NCBI GenBank assembly: GCA_036337015.1
Contig: JAYZEZ010000007.1
Location: 571,644 to 635,643 of the forward strand
DNA from: Casp-alpha2 sp036337015
Lineage (GTDB): Bacteria > Pseudomonadota > Alphaproteobacteria > Rhodospirillales > Casp-alpha2
Length of the DNA stretch: 64,000 bases
Reading direction: 5' to 3'
Shown: piece by piece, positions 27,840-37,067 of the stretch
Layout: the number at the start of each line of letters is the position of its first letter
Position numbering within the stretch: position 1 is the first letter of the stretch
Position numbers and translations under genes: made by a program
Notes under the pieces: generated by a model
Seen by the model: only the letters and a program-made list of their open reading frames with translations
Databases searched by the model: none
Told to the model about the DNA's origin: nothing

Positions 27840-28910
27840 TTAAATTCCTCTAACCATGGATGGCATTTCAAGGGAACTAAACCCATAATGGCGAAGCCAC
27901 CTAAGATCAGATTCGTAAAAAGTACGTAGGTCTGAAATACCATATTTTAGCATGGCCAAGCGTTCTACACCCATACCAAATGCAAACCCCTGAAATTCTT
28001 GTGGGTTAATATTGCAGTTCTGTAGAACTTTTTCATTTACCATCCCGCAACCAAGTATCTCAAGCCAGTCATCTCCATGGCCTATACGAAATTCACCTCC
28101 TGTACGGGTACAGCCAATATCAACCTCAGCAGAGGGCTCTGTAAATGGAAAATAGCTGGGCCTAAAACGCACAGGCAAGTCATCAACTCCGAAAAAAGCC
28201 CTGCAAAAATCTATAAGACAACCCTTTAAATGTCCCATATGTGTATTTTTATCAACAACCAGCCCTTCAACCTGATGAAACATTGGGGAATGGGTGGCGT
28301 CATAATCACAACGATACGTTCGACCAGGAACAATTATTCGGATCGGTGGCTTTGAATGCATCATGGTACGTATTTGAACAGGTGAAGTATGAGTACGAAG
28401 CACAAGACGATCATCCTCGCCTTGTCCCGGCAAATAAAAAGTATCATGTTCTTGGCGGGCTGGATGATCAGGTGGAATATTAAGTGCCGTAAAATTGTGC
28501 CAATCATCTTCAATATCGGGCCCTTCGGAAACACACAATCCAAACTCCCCCAAAATTGCTATCACTTCATCTATTGTTTGACTAATGGGATGAATATATC
28601 CTTCGTACTCAGGACGAACAGGAAGTGATACATCAACTTTTTCATTGGCTAGTTTGTCCTCAAGTTCGGAATCAACAAATGCTATTTTTTTTCGTTCTAT
28701 AGCTTTTAAAACGTCCTGCTTAAGCGTGTTTAAAGCTAGTCCAACTTGTTTTCGTTCATTTCCTTCAAGACGACCTAGATCTTTCATTAGCCCTGTAATT
28801 TTACCCGTCTTGCCAAGAACAGAAACTCTAATTCTTTCAAGATCGTCTAGGTTAATTGCAGCTTCAAGGGAAGCCATAATTTCTGATCGAAGAGAATCCA
28901 ATTCACTCAT
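27840..28910 (-). CDS. pheS: Phenylalanyl-tRNA synthetase alpha subunit
   Basis: The catalytic subunit of phenylalanyl-tRNA synthetase. The 356-aa form begins at MSELDSLRSEIMASL (28910). A longer frame that starts at 28967 would run through a strong hairpin and is unlikely. The coiled-coil N-terminus, motif 2 region and motif 3 GMGVERLAMLKYG are intact. It is the last pair with pheT in the thrS-infC-rpmI-rplT-pheST order. A terminator-like hairpin separates it from rplT. Confidence 0.94.
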   Translation of the reverse strand: MSELDSLRSEIMASLEAAINLDDLERIRVSVLGKTGKITGLMKDLGRLEGNERKQVGLALNTLKQDVLKAIERKKIAFVDSELEDKLANEKVDVSLPVRPEYEGYIHPISQTIDEVIAILGEFGLCVSEGPDIEDDWHNFTALNIPPDHPARQEHDTFYLPGQGEDDRLVLRTHTSPVQIRTMMHSKPPIRIIVPGRTYRCDYDATHSPMFHQVEGLVVDKNTHMGHLKGCLIDFCRAFFGVDDLPVRFRPSYFPFTEPSAEVDIGCTRTGGEFRIGHGDDWLEILGCGMVNEKVLQNCNINPQEFQGFAFGMGVERLAMLKYGISDLRTFYESDLRWLRHYGFSSLEMPSMVRGI

Positions 28911-28934
28911 TTTGATTTTTTGCCCTAATAAATA

Positions 28935-28964
28935 GGAGCCGCCCCTTATCGCAAGGCCGGCTCC
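28935..28964 (-). terminator. Hairpin between rplT and pheS: terminator or attenuator
   Basis: On the minus strand GGAGCCG (28964-28958) pairs with CGGCTCC (28941-28935), with a further inner CCTT/AAGG pairing. TATTTATT follows. It could terminate the ribosomal-protein transcript or act as an attenuator in front of pheS. No Phe-rich leader peptide like E. coli pheM was seen in the 85-base gap. Confidence 0.7.
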
Positions 28965-28995
28965 CAATTATATACACTAAAGTTCCCTTTGGAGC

Positions 28996-29361
28996 TCAAG
29001 CGTCTTTAGAAAGAGCCAGCCGTGCTTGTTCTACAAGTGCTTTAAAAGCATCCGGCTCACGAATAGCAAGATCAGAAAGAATTTTTCTATCTATCTCTAC
29101 TCCAGCCTTGCCCAATCCATTAATAAACTGCGAATAAGTCATACCATGTTCACGTGAACCAGCATTTATACGCTGTATCCAAAGAGCACGAAAAGACCGT
29201 TTCCTAGCTCGACGATCACGATAGGCATATTGAAGGCCTTTTTCTACTCGTTCAATTGCAACACGGAAACTAGTGCTACTTCTACCTCGGTATCCTTTGG
29301 CACGATCAATAACTTTTTTGTGACGCGCATGCGTCGTAACACCCCGTTTAACACGTGACAT
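28996..29361 (-). CDS. rplT: 50S ribosomal protein L20
   Basis: L20 is an early-assembly large-subunit protein and, in some bacteria, a repressor of its own operon. The 121-aa basic protein shows the family signature TTHARHKKVIDRAKGYRGR and the conserved central LWIQRINAGSRE. GGGAG precedes the ATG. It follows rpmI by 16 bases. Confidence 0.97.
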   Translation of the reverse strand: MSRVKRGVTTHARHKKVIDRAKGYRGRSSTSFRVAIERVEKGLQYAYRDRRARKRSFRALWIQRINAGSREHGMTYSQFINGLGKAGVEIDRKILSDLAIREPDAFKALVEQARLALSKDA

Positions 29362-29377
29362 TTTATTTTAACTCCCC

Positions 29378-29575
29378 TCAACCGTATGGCAGGTATGACT
29401 TAACGATACGCGCATCGGCATCGGAAAGTATCATAGTCCCACGTGACTGACGTTTCATTTTCTGTGAACGCTTTGATAAGCCGTGACGTTTAAATGCCGG
29501 GTTAGCTCTAACTTTTCCGCTACTAGTTAAGCGAAAACGCATTTTAGCACTAGATTTGGTCTTTAGTTTAGGCAT
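29378..29575 (-). CDS. rpmI: 50S ribosomal protein L35
   Basis: A 65-aa basic ribosomal protein of the large subunit. The start is the ATG at 29575 (MPKLKTKSSAKMRF), with AAAAGGA upstream; the frame extends 12 codons further but without family similarity. The conserved KRHGLSKRSQK segment is present. About 148 bases lie between it and infC; a 6-bp stem there (29665-29670/29685-29690, ACCTTG/CAAGGT) might belong to a leader bound by L20, but this is weakly supported. Confidence 0.95.
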   Translation of the reverse strand: MPKLKTKSSAKMRFRLTSSGKVRANPAFKRHGLSKRSQKMKRQSRGTMILSDADARIVKSYLPYG

Positions 29576-29723
29576 TTCAAAATCCTTTTTACATGGGAAC
29601 AGACTATTCATTTAATGAGTGAAAAGGCATGCCTTGGCCCAAATGCACTCGCGGGCGGTTTATAACCTTGTCTTCCAGTTATTGCAAGGTAACGCAAAAA
29701 GAAATCCAATAAGCAAGTTAAAA

Positions 29724-30260
29724 TCACTTAGGAGCAATTACCATGGTCATTAAGCGACCTTCACTTTTTGGAAATTGTTCTACCTTCGCAAGGTCAACCA
29801 TATCGTCACACACCCTATCAAGAACCTTTTTGCCTAGTTCTTGATGAGCCATTTCTCTTCCCCTGAAACGAATGGTCATTTTAACCTTATCACCATCTCC
29901 AATAAAACGTTGCACGCTCCGCATCTTAACTTGATAGTCATGCTCATCAATGCCAGGTCTCATTTTAATTTCCTTAACATCAATGACCTTTTGCTTTTTA
30001 CGTGCCTCATTAGCCTTTTTTTGGGCTTCATACTTATACTTTCCATAATCAAGAATTTTACATACTGGAGGATCCGCATTGGGCGAAATTTCGACCAGGT
30101 CGAGCCCCGCATCAACTGCCAATTCCAGTCCTTCTTCTTTGGAAACTATACCAACCATACCACCATCAGCATTTACTACACGAATGGGGTCGGCTTCTAT
30201 AAACTCATTAACGCGCGGCCCAGTTCGGGCCGGTGTTTGATTAAGTGGTCGACGTGCTAT
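29724..30260 (-). CDS. infC: Translation initiation factor IF-3, apparent AUA start
   Basis: IF-3 binds the 30S subunit and checks the initiator codon. The first ATG of the frame (30158) would give only 144 aa and lose half of the N-terminal domain. In frame upstream is ATA at 30260, followed by codons for ARRPLNQTPARTGPRVNEFI, which matches the alphaproteobacterial IF-3 N-terminus (MARRP...RVNE). No ATG, GTG or TTG lies in frame between an AAGGAG sequence and this ATA. A 178-aa protein results, the normal length. In E. coli infC starts with AUU, which IF-3 itself discriminates against, giving feedback control; AUA would act in the same way. Confidence 0.9.
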   Translation of the reverse strand: MARRPLNQTPARTGPRVNEFIEADPIRVVNADGGMVGIVSKEEGLELAVDAGLDLVEISPNADPPVCKILDYGKYKYEAQKKANEARKKQKVIDVKEIKMRPGIDEHDYQVKMRSVQRFIGDGDKVKMTIRFRGREMAHQELGKKVLDRVCDDMVDLAKVEQFPKSEGRLMTMVIAPK

Positions 30261-30268
30261 TGAACAAT

Positions 30269-30274
30269 CTCCTT
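30269..30274 (-). promoter_or_regulatory. infC ribosome binding site that fixes the ATA start
   Basis: AAGGAG on the minus strand ends eight bases before the ATA at 30260. Its strength and spacing support that codon as the start. Confidence 0.75.
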
Positions 30275-30289
30275 TTTAAACTACTAATT

Positions 30290-32278
30290 TCATTTTTTTC
30301 CAAGCGGACCTGCCGCTTCTTTACTCAGTCTAGCAACTGCCTCTTCAAGAGCAAGATTTTCTTGATCCTTTCCACCAAGGCGACGAATGGCAACATATCG
30401 AGTTTCAGACTCCTTTGTTCCAATTACGATAATAATTGGCACCTTAGCATGACTATGCTCTCTTATTTTATAGTTAATTTTTTCATTTCGAACGTCCAAT
30501 TCACAATTTAAACCGACTTCTTTTAACGCAGCCAAAACCTCAGCAGCATAATCATCTGCAAGATTGGTAACAGTTGCAACGACGATCTGTACAGGTGCCA
30601 ACCATAACGGAAATCGGCCTGCATAGTTTTCAATTAAAATACCAATGAACCGTTCAAAAGAGCCAAGAATAGCTCTATGTAACATTACTGGACGATGCTT
30701 ATCACCATCCTCGCCAATATACGTAGCATCAAGACGTTCAGGTAGAACGAAATCAACCTGAAGGGTGCCACACTGCCAATCACGACCAATGGCGTCTCGT
30801 AAAACAAACTCTAACTTTGGTCCATAAAATGCACCTTCACCTGGATTCATTAATAGTTCAACTCCGGCAACTTGCGTAGCATCCAGTAGCGCTTTTTCAG
30901 CCCGATCCCACACCTCATCAGAACCTGCACGCACCTCTGGACGATCAGAAAACTTAATGACAAATTCTTTAAATCCAAAATCTTGATAGATAGAGGAAAG
31001 AAGTTCAATAAATATTTTAGTTTCAGATTCTATCTGACCATTTGTACAAAAAATATGCGCATCATCTTGAGTAAAAGCACGAACGCGCATTAGACCATGT
31101 AGCGCACCTGAAGGCTCGTAACGATGACAAGAACCAAATTCTGCCATGCGAATTGGGAGCTCTCTATAACTTGTAACGCCTTGCTTAAAAATTTGAACAT
31201 GACATGGACAATTCATGGGCTTTAAAGCTAAAAATTTACGAGCTAGGCTTTCACTACAGACAGCCGATTTTTTAGCATGGGAAGAAGCGGTGTTCTCACC
31301 AACACTTTCATCTACTTCCGTGATGAACATGTGTTCCCTGAACTTTTCCCAATGTCCGGAAGCTTCCCATAATGTTCGGTCCACTAGTTGCGGTGTATTT
31401 ACTTCAACATATCCGCCGCCTGTTAGTCTTTGACGCATATATTTTTGTACTGTTTGGTATAACGTCCAACCTTTAGGGTGCCAAAACACAGAACCTATCG
31501 CCACATCTTGCATATGAAATAAGTTCATCTCTCTACCAAGTCGCCGATGATCTCGTTTTTCAGCTTCTTCAAGCATACTTAAATACTGTTCAAGTTGCTT
31601 CTTATCAAACCAGGCAGTGCCATAAATTCGTTGTAGCATGACATTATCGGAGTTTCCTCGCCAATAAGCACCCGCCAACTTCATAAGCTTAAATGCTTTC
31701 CCCACCTTCCCAGTGGATGGCAGATGGGGACCGCGACACATGTCAAACCACTCACCCTGACTATAAATACTAATTTCCTCATCTTCAGGAATTGACTCGA
31801 TTAATTCAGCTTTAAACGCTTCCCCTTTTTCTTTAAATGCTGTAATTGCATTTTTCCTACTTAAAATTTTACGCTTAAATGGCTCATTTCGATCAATGAT
31901 CTCTGACATTTTTTTTTCAATTGTTTCTAAATCATCTGGCGTAAAGGGAACTTCGCGCGCAAAATCATAATAGAAACCATTTTCAATAGCGGGACCAATG
32001 GTCACCTGTGTTCCAGGAAATAACGCTTGCACAGCTTCAGCCATAACGTGGGCAGCATCGTGCCTAATTAATTCCAAAGCACACTCATCTTTTGCTGTAA
32101 TGATTGCAACCTCAGAATCATCCTCAATAATTATGCCTAAATCCTTAATTTGGCCATTAACGCGTACAGCCAATGCCGCCTTTGCTAGTCCAGGTCCTAT
32201 ATCAGCCGCTAATTCAGCACCAGTCACTGGGCCGTCAAATTTACGTTTGCTACTATCTGGTAAAGTAATTGCAACCAT
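30290..32278 (-). CDS. thrS: Threonyl-tRNA synthetase
   Basis: Charges tRNA-Thr and removes mischarged Ser-tRNA. The 662-aa protein has the N-terminal TGS domain (1-60), the editing domain with HDAAHVMAEAVQ (near residues 75-85), the class II core (MNCPCH, RYEPSGAL) and a C-terminal anticodon-binding domain. It heads the thrS-infC-rpmI-rplT-pheST cluster, with infC starting 30 bases past its stop. No T-box leader is visible in the 90 bases before it. Confidence 0.96.
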   Translation of the reverse strand: MVAITLPDSSKRKFDGPVTGAELAADIGPGLAKAALAVRVNGQIKDLGIIIEDDSEVAIITAKDECALELIRHDAAHVMAEAVQALFPGTQVTIGPAIENGFYYDFAREVPFTPDDLETIEKKMSEIIDRNEPFKRKILSRKNAITAFKEKGEAFKAELIESIPEDEEISIYSQGEWFDMCRGPHLPSTGKVGKAFKLMKLAGAYWRGNSDNVMLQRIYGTAWFDKKQLEQYLSMLEEAEKRDHRRLGREMNLFHMQDVAIGSVFWHPKGWTLYQTVQKYMRQRLTGGGYVEVNTPQLVDRTLWEASGHWEKFREHMFITEVDESVGENTASSHAKKSAVCSESLARKFLALKPMNCPCHVQIFKQGVTSYRELPIRMAEFGSCHRYEPSGALHGLMRVRAFTQDDAHIFCTNGQIESETKIFIELLSSIYQDFGFKEFVIKFSDRPEVRAGSDEVWDRAEKALLDATQVAGVELLMNPGEGAFYGPKLEFVLRDAIGRDWQCGTLQVDFVLPERLDATYIGEDGDKHRPVMLHRAILGSFERFIGILIENYAGRFPLWLAPVQIVVATVTNLADDYAAEVLAALKEVGLNCELDVRNEKINYKIREHSHAKVPIIIVIGTKESETRYVAIRRLGGKDQENLALEEAVARLSKEAAGPLGKK

Positions 32279-32368
32279 GCGAATCAGGCACTCAAAGCTT
32301 TGAAAGCTACATCCATATTTAAGCGAATTTCAAACTCTATCAAGTTTACAACCTTTATTCTTAATTTT

Positions 32369-33304
32369 TCATAGTCTTAAAAAAGAAAGTGCATCAATGA
32401 CATCATCAACTTTAATTTTTATCATTTCATCACGTTGCAGAAAAGTCACTGCTGCTCCTCGTTGTCCACAAAGAGCCGGTTTGGAATCGTTTGAAAATAA
32501 AACAACCGAAGAGCAGCCTGTTAAACTTATAATATGCATAGGTCCAGTATCATTACCTACCGCAGCTTTAGCACCAAATCCCAATGATACCAAGTCTAAA
32601 AGACTGGTCTTTCCTGCTAAATTGTTGGCTTCAGGACACTCTACAATTATCTTGTTAATGATGGCCTTTTCTTCGTTCGTTCCCAAAAGAACTGGCATCA
32701 ACCCTTTATAAGATAATCTTTTAGCAAGCTCTGCATAGCAACTGAGGGGCCACCTTTTCCGAGGCCTCCTAGCAGAACCCAATGGAGATAGAAGCACATA
32801 ATCACTAATTAATCCAAATTTTGTTCGACTATCAAGATTTTCTATATCAAGGGCTGATAAATCTGGAAAAGGTATACTAGTTATTCCAGCCACCTCAAGT
32901 TGTTCAGCCTGCCTTTCAATAGTATGCATAGTATTCCGCATGGGATTATCGTGCGGGTGAGAACAATTTGGCGCAATACCAGACCATTCAGGCACCAGGC
33001 CTGGCCAAAATAACCGTCTATAAAAGGAGCTTCTATCAGAAGTTTGCAAATCATAAACCCTTTCAAAACCTCCATGAATTAAACGTTTGCGAAGATTTTT
33101 CCATGCATAAATATTCATGATGGATGGACGGCCGCCAGTCCATATATCATCAAAGAAACCAGAAGCTTTGGCTAATTCTTTATACGGAGAGGTGGTCAAT
33201 AACACAATTCGAGCTTCGCTGTGATGATTCCGGATCGCAGAAAATGGGCCTAAGGCTTGAACGAAGTCACCTAGTGCGCCAAGCTTAATTACTAGAAATG
33301 TCAT
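32369..33304 (-). CDS. Glycosyltransferase family 9 (heptosyltransferase-like)
   Basis: A 311-aa protein of the ADP-heptose:LPS heptosyltransferase fold, expected to extend the lipopolysaccharide core. Signatures: KLGALGDFVQALGP at the N-terminus and GNDTGPMHIISLTG near residue 245. The ATG directly follows the stop codon of the GT4 gene (no gap), so translation is coupled. The exact sugar is unknown. Confidence 0.85.
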   Translation of the reverse strand: MTFLVIKLGALGDFVQALGPFSAIRNHHSEARIVLLTTSPYKELAKASGFFDDIWTGGRPSIMNIYAWKNLRKRLIHGGFERVYDLQTSDRSSFYRRLFWPGLVPEWSGIAPNCSHPHDNPMRNTMHTIERQAEQLEVAGITSIPFPDLSALDIENLDSRTKFGLISDYVLLSPLGSARRPRKRWPLSCYAELAKRLSYKGLMPVLLGTNEEKAIINKIIVECPEANNLAGKTSLLDLVSLGFGAKAAVGNDTGPMHIISLTGCSSVVLFSNDSKPALCGQRGAAVTFLQRDEMIKIKVDDVIDALSFLRL

Positions 33305-34462
33305 TTAGTCGCTAATCCTATCAGCTAAAACCTCAGAATAAACGTTAAGGGTTTTGTCACACATAGACGTTTTAGAAAAATTATTTTTTATATGTGCCAT
33401 TGCCCTTTTTCTAAAACTTTGGCTTAAGCTTTTAGGAAGGTTTAAAACCAAATTTAATTTTTCAGCCAAAGCATCTGAATGGCCCGCTGGAAACAGCCAA
33501 CCTGTTTTTCCTTCAAGGATTATTTCCCGAGCACCTCCATGGTCTGAAGCTATTACGGGCTTACCCATTGCTTGAGCCTCAATCATTACACGGCCAAAAG
33601 CCTCAGGATCAGTAGAAGCTGAAACTATTATATCTGATAACATGTAAGCCGCAGGCATATCATCACAATGATCAACTATCCTCACAATTCCACCTAAATC
33701 ATATTGAGTGATGAGGCCTTCTAGCTCCTTACGATATCCTAACCTTCCTTGATCACCTCCAACTAATAGACAGCAAATATTGCGTAGATTAAGTTTTGCA
33801 ACTGCCTCTATTAATGTAATTTGACCCTTCCAGCGTGTCAGTCGCCCTGGAAGCATAATTACAGGACATCCATCTTCCAAACGCCATTTTGAATATAGAT
33901 TCCCTATTCGTTCTGCCGTAACATTAGCAATATTAAATTTAGTCGTATCAACACCTCTAGGAATTATACGAATTCTTTCATTGGAAACGCCATAAATTTG
34001 GTGTAGATGACTTGCTATAAATTGAGAAATCGCAATCACTCGTTCACCCCTAGACATAACTGAGTTATACCTTCGTTTAAGTTCGGTGCCGATTCCGTAA
34101 GTCCCGTGGAATGTAGTAACAAATGGTATATTTGTTCTTTTTGACGCATAGTAAGCAGACCATGCCGGAGCCCTTGATCGAGCATGGATAATTTGGACAT
34201 TTTCGTTATTTATAATAGTTTCTATACGTTTTATATTAGCATATATGGATAGCGGATTTTTTGAATGAGCTGGTAAACAGAAATGCTCCCCTCCAACCCT
34301 TTTTATTTTGTGTTCACCAGAACCCCCATTAGAAACAACCAAAGAACGGGCACTATTTTCTACTAAAGCTTCCGTAATTTCAACTGTACCACGCTCAACA
34401 CCTCCGCCATCTGAAAGGCTTGGTAATATTTGGAGAATTGTCACGCCTTTAAAATTAATCAA
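33305..34462 (-). CDS. Glycosyltransferase family 4
   Basis: A 385-aa GT-B glycosyltransferase. An N-terminal acceptor domain (SLSDGGGVERGT) is followed by the glycosyl_transf_1 domain with the E-x7-E nucleotide-sugar motif EAFGRVMIEAQAMG near residue 295. The frame begins at TTG 34462; a GTG six codons later (34444) is an alternative. With the GT9 gene directly downstream, a role in lipopolysaccharide or other surface glycan synthesis is likely. The sugar and acceptor are unknown. Confidence 0.82.
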   Translation of the reverse strand: MINFKGVTILQILPSLSDGGGVERGTVEITEALVENSARSLVVSNGGSGEHKIKRVGGEHFCLPAHSKNPLSIYANIKRIETIINNENVQIIHARSRAPAWSAYYASKRTNIPFVTTFHGTYGIGTELKRRYNSVMSRGERVIAISQFIASHLHQIYGVSNERIRIIPRGVDTTKFNIANVTAERIGNLYSKWRLEDGCPVIMLPGRLTRWKGQITLIEAVAKLNLRNICCLLVGGDQGRLGYRKELEGLITQYDLGGIVRIVDHCDDMPAAYMLSDIIVSASTDPEAFGRVMIEAQAMGKPVIASDHGGAREIILEGKTGWLFPAGHSDALAEKLNLVLNLPKSLSQSFRKRAMAHIKNNFSKTSMCDKTLNVYSEVLADRISD

Positions 34463-34564
34463 TTTTTCAAATCCAAAGCTTGCTTGTTCTTATGTTTTTG
34501 TAAATATAAATATGCTGCTATTATCGGTACTAAATTCAATTTTAAAAATCCTGTTATACCATTT

Positions 34565-35320
34565 ATGTCAAATACTTTTAAAAAATTATCTTACAACAAT
34601 GAAAAATTCATTGCCTACAATCAAACGCCAGGGAAAAGTCCAGGCGTTGTTTTCCTGACGGGCTTTAAATCTGATATGACTGGCACAAAAGCCTTGGCAT
34701 TGGAAAAAATTTGTCAAAACCGCAATCAAGCTTTTTTGCGATTTGATTACACTGGCCATGGCCAATCCTCGGGTAAATTTGAGGATGGAACAATTGGTGA
34801 TTGGACAAATGACACGATTTTGGCATTGGACAACCTCTGCAACGGTCCGCAAATTTTGGTGGGGTCCTCCATGGGCGGCTGGATTATGCTGCTGGCAGCT
34901 CTTGCAAGGCCAGAAAATATAGTCGGGTTGGTCGGCATTGCTGCCGCACCAGATTTCACCGAAGACCTGTTGATAAAAAACTTTTCTGAAAGTCAACTGG
35001 ATCAGTTGCAAAAAAAGGGTTATGTAAAGATTCCTAACTGCTATAACGAAGAACCATATATTATAAGTAAAGCACTTTTGGATGAGGGGCAAAAACACCT
35101 TTTGCTCAAAGATGAAATACCAATTGATTGCCCAGTACGTCTGATACATGGAGAACTGGACCAAGATGTGCCTTGGAAAACAAGTTTCCGGCTTGCCAAA
35201 AGCCTCAGATCTCAAGATGTTTCGATCTTGTTCGTAAAAGGAGGAGACCACAGAATGTCTGAGCCTCAAGATTTGGATAGGCTTTGCTCGACTTTGGAGA
35301 ATTTGCTTGATCAATATTAG
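34565..35320 (+). CDS. Alpha/beta hydrolase, ABHD10-like
   Basis: A 251-aa hydrolase. The start is the ATG at 34565 (MSNTFKKLSY); a longer frame to 34430 overlaps the divergent glycosyltransferase start. The nucleophile lies in GSSMGG (S102), the acid is D199 (HGELDQD) and the base is H229 (GGDHR). The segment FLRFDYTGHGQSSG and overall pattern resemble mitochondrial ABHD10, a thioesterase and depalmitoylase. The substrate in bacteria is unknown. G+C appears slightly higher than in the neighbours. It converges on a NAD-dependent epimerase-like gene, with 9 bases between. Confidence 0.8.
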   Translation: MSNTFKKLSYNNEKFIAYNQTPGKSPGVVFLTGFKSDMTGTKALALEKICQNRNQAFLRFDYTGHGQSSGKFEDGTIGDWTNDTILALDNLCNGPQILVGSSMGGWIMLLAALARPENIVGLVGIAAAPDFTEDLLIKNFSESQLDQLQKKGYVKIPNCYNEEPYIISKALLDEGQKHLLLKDEIPIDCPVRLIHGELDQDVPWKTSFRLAKSLRSQDVSILFVKGGDHRMSEPQDLDRLCSTLENLLDQY

Positions 35321-35329
35321 ATCCAATTA

Positions 35330-36217
35330 TCAGCCCCTTCCATCAAAAATGGCTTTAAGACCTTTACGAAAATCTGGATAAGATAATCTTACACCAAGCT
35401 CTTCTTTAATTCTCCGATTATCAACCAAACGGTTGTCTTGCCAAAAACTAAGGCCCATAGGCGACATTTTTTTAGCCGCATCTTGAAATGCTATAATCCT
35501 AGGTGGTTCCATACCTAAAAGATAATATGCAAATTCACTAACAACTGCTGGGGACGCGGGTTCATCATCGCAAACGTTATAAACCGCTCCGGGATTTGGT
35601 TGGTTCATAGATGCTCGAACTGTAGCAACAATGTCATCGACATGAATTCTTGAGAATTTATGCCCCGGTTTATCTATCCTACGTGCCTTCCCATCACGTG
35701 CTTTATCGAGAACATTTCGACCAGGACCATAAATGCCAGCCAGACGAAAAACATGTGCATTCATGGACAACCAGCCGGCTTCAGCAGCCGCACGCATACA
35801 ACTACGTTCTGAAGAAGGATTAATTGGTGAACCTTCATCTACAGTTCCACCCCGAGCATCACCATAAACTCCAGTTGTCGATAAATAACCCACCCATTGA
35901 ATATTTTGGTTCGCAATAAGGGCCTTGCCATAAAAATCAATAACCGGATCAATATCCACCTCTATACTACTTTTTCTTGGTGGAGGAATTGAACTCAAAA
36001 CATGGCTAGCACTTGACAAATGCATGTCTAAATTAGGTAGTATTGCAGATCCATCAAAAATTTCAGCATCAATGCCAAGTGCAGATAACTCGTCACAGCG
36101 TTGATCGGATCGACAGGTGCCTGCAACACTCCAACCTTCTGCTATAAGAGAAAGCGCTAATTTACTTGCGCTATAACCCAACCCAAAACAAAATAAACGT
36201 TTGCCTTGCTCAGTCAT
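35330..36217 (-). CDS. NAD-dependent epimerase/dehydratase-like protein (YeeZ type)
   Basis: A 295-aa Rossmann-fold protein with an N-terminal dinucleotide-binding motif GLGYSASKLA and the segment GYLSTTGVYGD, in which the catalytic Tyr region is VYGD. This corresponds to the atypical extended SDRs related to E. coli YeeZ. The reaction is not known. It diverges from a secreted TPR protein gene with only 17 bases between starts. Confidence 0.75.
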   Translation of the reverse strand: MTEQGKRLFCFGLGYSASKLALSLIAEGWSVAGTCRSDQRCDELSALGIDAEIFDGSAILPNLDMHLSSASHVLSSIPPPRKSSIEVDIDPVIDFYGKALIANQNIQWVGYLSTTGVYGDARGGTVDEGSPINPSSERSCMRAAAEAGWLSMNAHVFRLAGIYGPGRNVLDKARDGKARRIDKPGHKFSRIHVDDIVATVRASMNQPNPGAVYNVCDDEPASPAVVSEFAYYLLGMEPPRIIAFQDAAKKMSPMGLSFWQDNRLVDNRRIKEELGVRLSYPDFRKGLKAIFDGRG

Positions 36218-36234
36218 AGGTTACTCTATTTTTC

Positions 36235-37005
36235 ATGAAAAACATCTTTAAAATTTCTCCCAAAATTATATCTTTTGCGGTTTTTTTTATAATACAATCT
36301 AAGTTATTGGCAGCATTTGAAATTAATCATGCCAAACAATATAAGGCATGTATTCAACTTTCTAAAAAAGAACCACAAAAAGCCTTTGATTCCGCCTTGA
36401 ATTGGCAAGGGCTGGGGGGGCAACATGCAGCTGAACATTGTATAGCGGTATCCTTAATTGGTCTCGGCGAACATAGGGAAGCAGCAAAACGACTTGAAGA
36501 GCTTGCAAATAATGTCAATAAAAAGACTGAGGTCAAAGCAGGCCTTCTCGCTCATGCAGCTCAAGCGTGGATTTTGGCAGAAAATTCGATTCGGGCAGAA
36601 GCAGTTTTGAACGTAGCTTTGAAATTGATGCCAAACAATGCAGCTTTTTTGATTGACCGTTCCCAAGCACGTGCAGGACAGAATAATTATCTGGGTGCCA
36701 TTAGCGATCTCGACCACGCAATAAATATCGACGAACGATCGGCTGATGCCTTTATCTTTCGTGCATCGGCTAATAGACACCTCAATAAGCTGGAGGCCGC
36801 TATGACCGACGTAGAATACGCACTTAAAATCCAACCAAAAAATCCAGAAGGCTTGTTGGAAAGAGGCAACTTGCGGCGAATAATCAAAAATAAAATCGGA
36901 GCGAGAAAAGATTGGCTGACATTGATACAGATTAGTCCTAATAGCCCTGCTGCTGAAGCAGCCCGGAATAATCTTGAAAGTATGGACGTCAAAATCGGAC
37001 CATAA
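36235..37005 (+). CDS. Exported TPR-repeat protein
   Basis: A 256-aa protein with an N-terminal hydrophobic segment (about residues 10-27, ending SKLLA-AFE), consistent with a signal peptide. The remainder consists of about five tetratricopeptide repeats, which mediate protein contacts. It is likely a periplasmic scaffold. No catalytic domain is visible. The gene stands alone between divergent and convergent neighbours. Confidence 0.75.
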   Translation: MKNIFKISPKIISFAVFFIIQSKLLAAFEINHAKQYKACIQLSKKEPQKAFDSALNWQGLGGQHAAEHCIAVSLIGLGEHREAAKRLEELANNVNKKTEVKAGLLAHAAQAWILAENSIRAEAVLNVALKLMPNNAAFLIDRSQARAGQNNYLGAISDLDHAINIDERSADAFIFRASANRHLNKLEAAMTDVEYALKIQPKNPEGLLERGNLRRIIKNKIGARKDWLTLIQISPNSPAAEAARNNLESMDVKIGP

Positions 37006-37067
37006 CAGCTTTAAAAAAAAAGATTTAATGTAGGAAGGTAAAACCAGCAAAAGATAAGGGTACATAA

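Noticed and set aside
28911..28967. Longer pheS start inside the hairpin
   Set aside because: Codons run through a terminator-like stem and lack similarity to PheS N-termini.
34586..35326. 246-aa minus-strand frame opposite the ABHD10-like gene
   Set aside because: No domain or start signal; the plus-strand frame has a full catalytic triad.
36454..37065. 203-aa minus-strand frame over the TPR gene
   Set aside because: Cysteine- and phenylalanine-rich shadow without homology; the TPR frame is clear.
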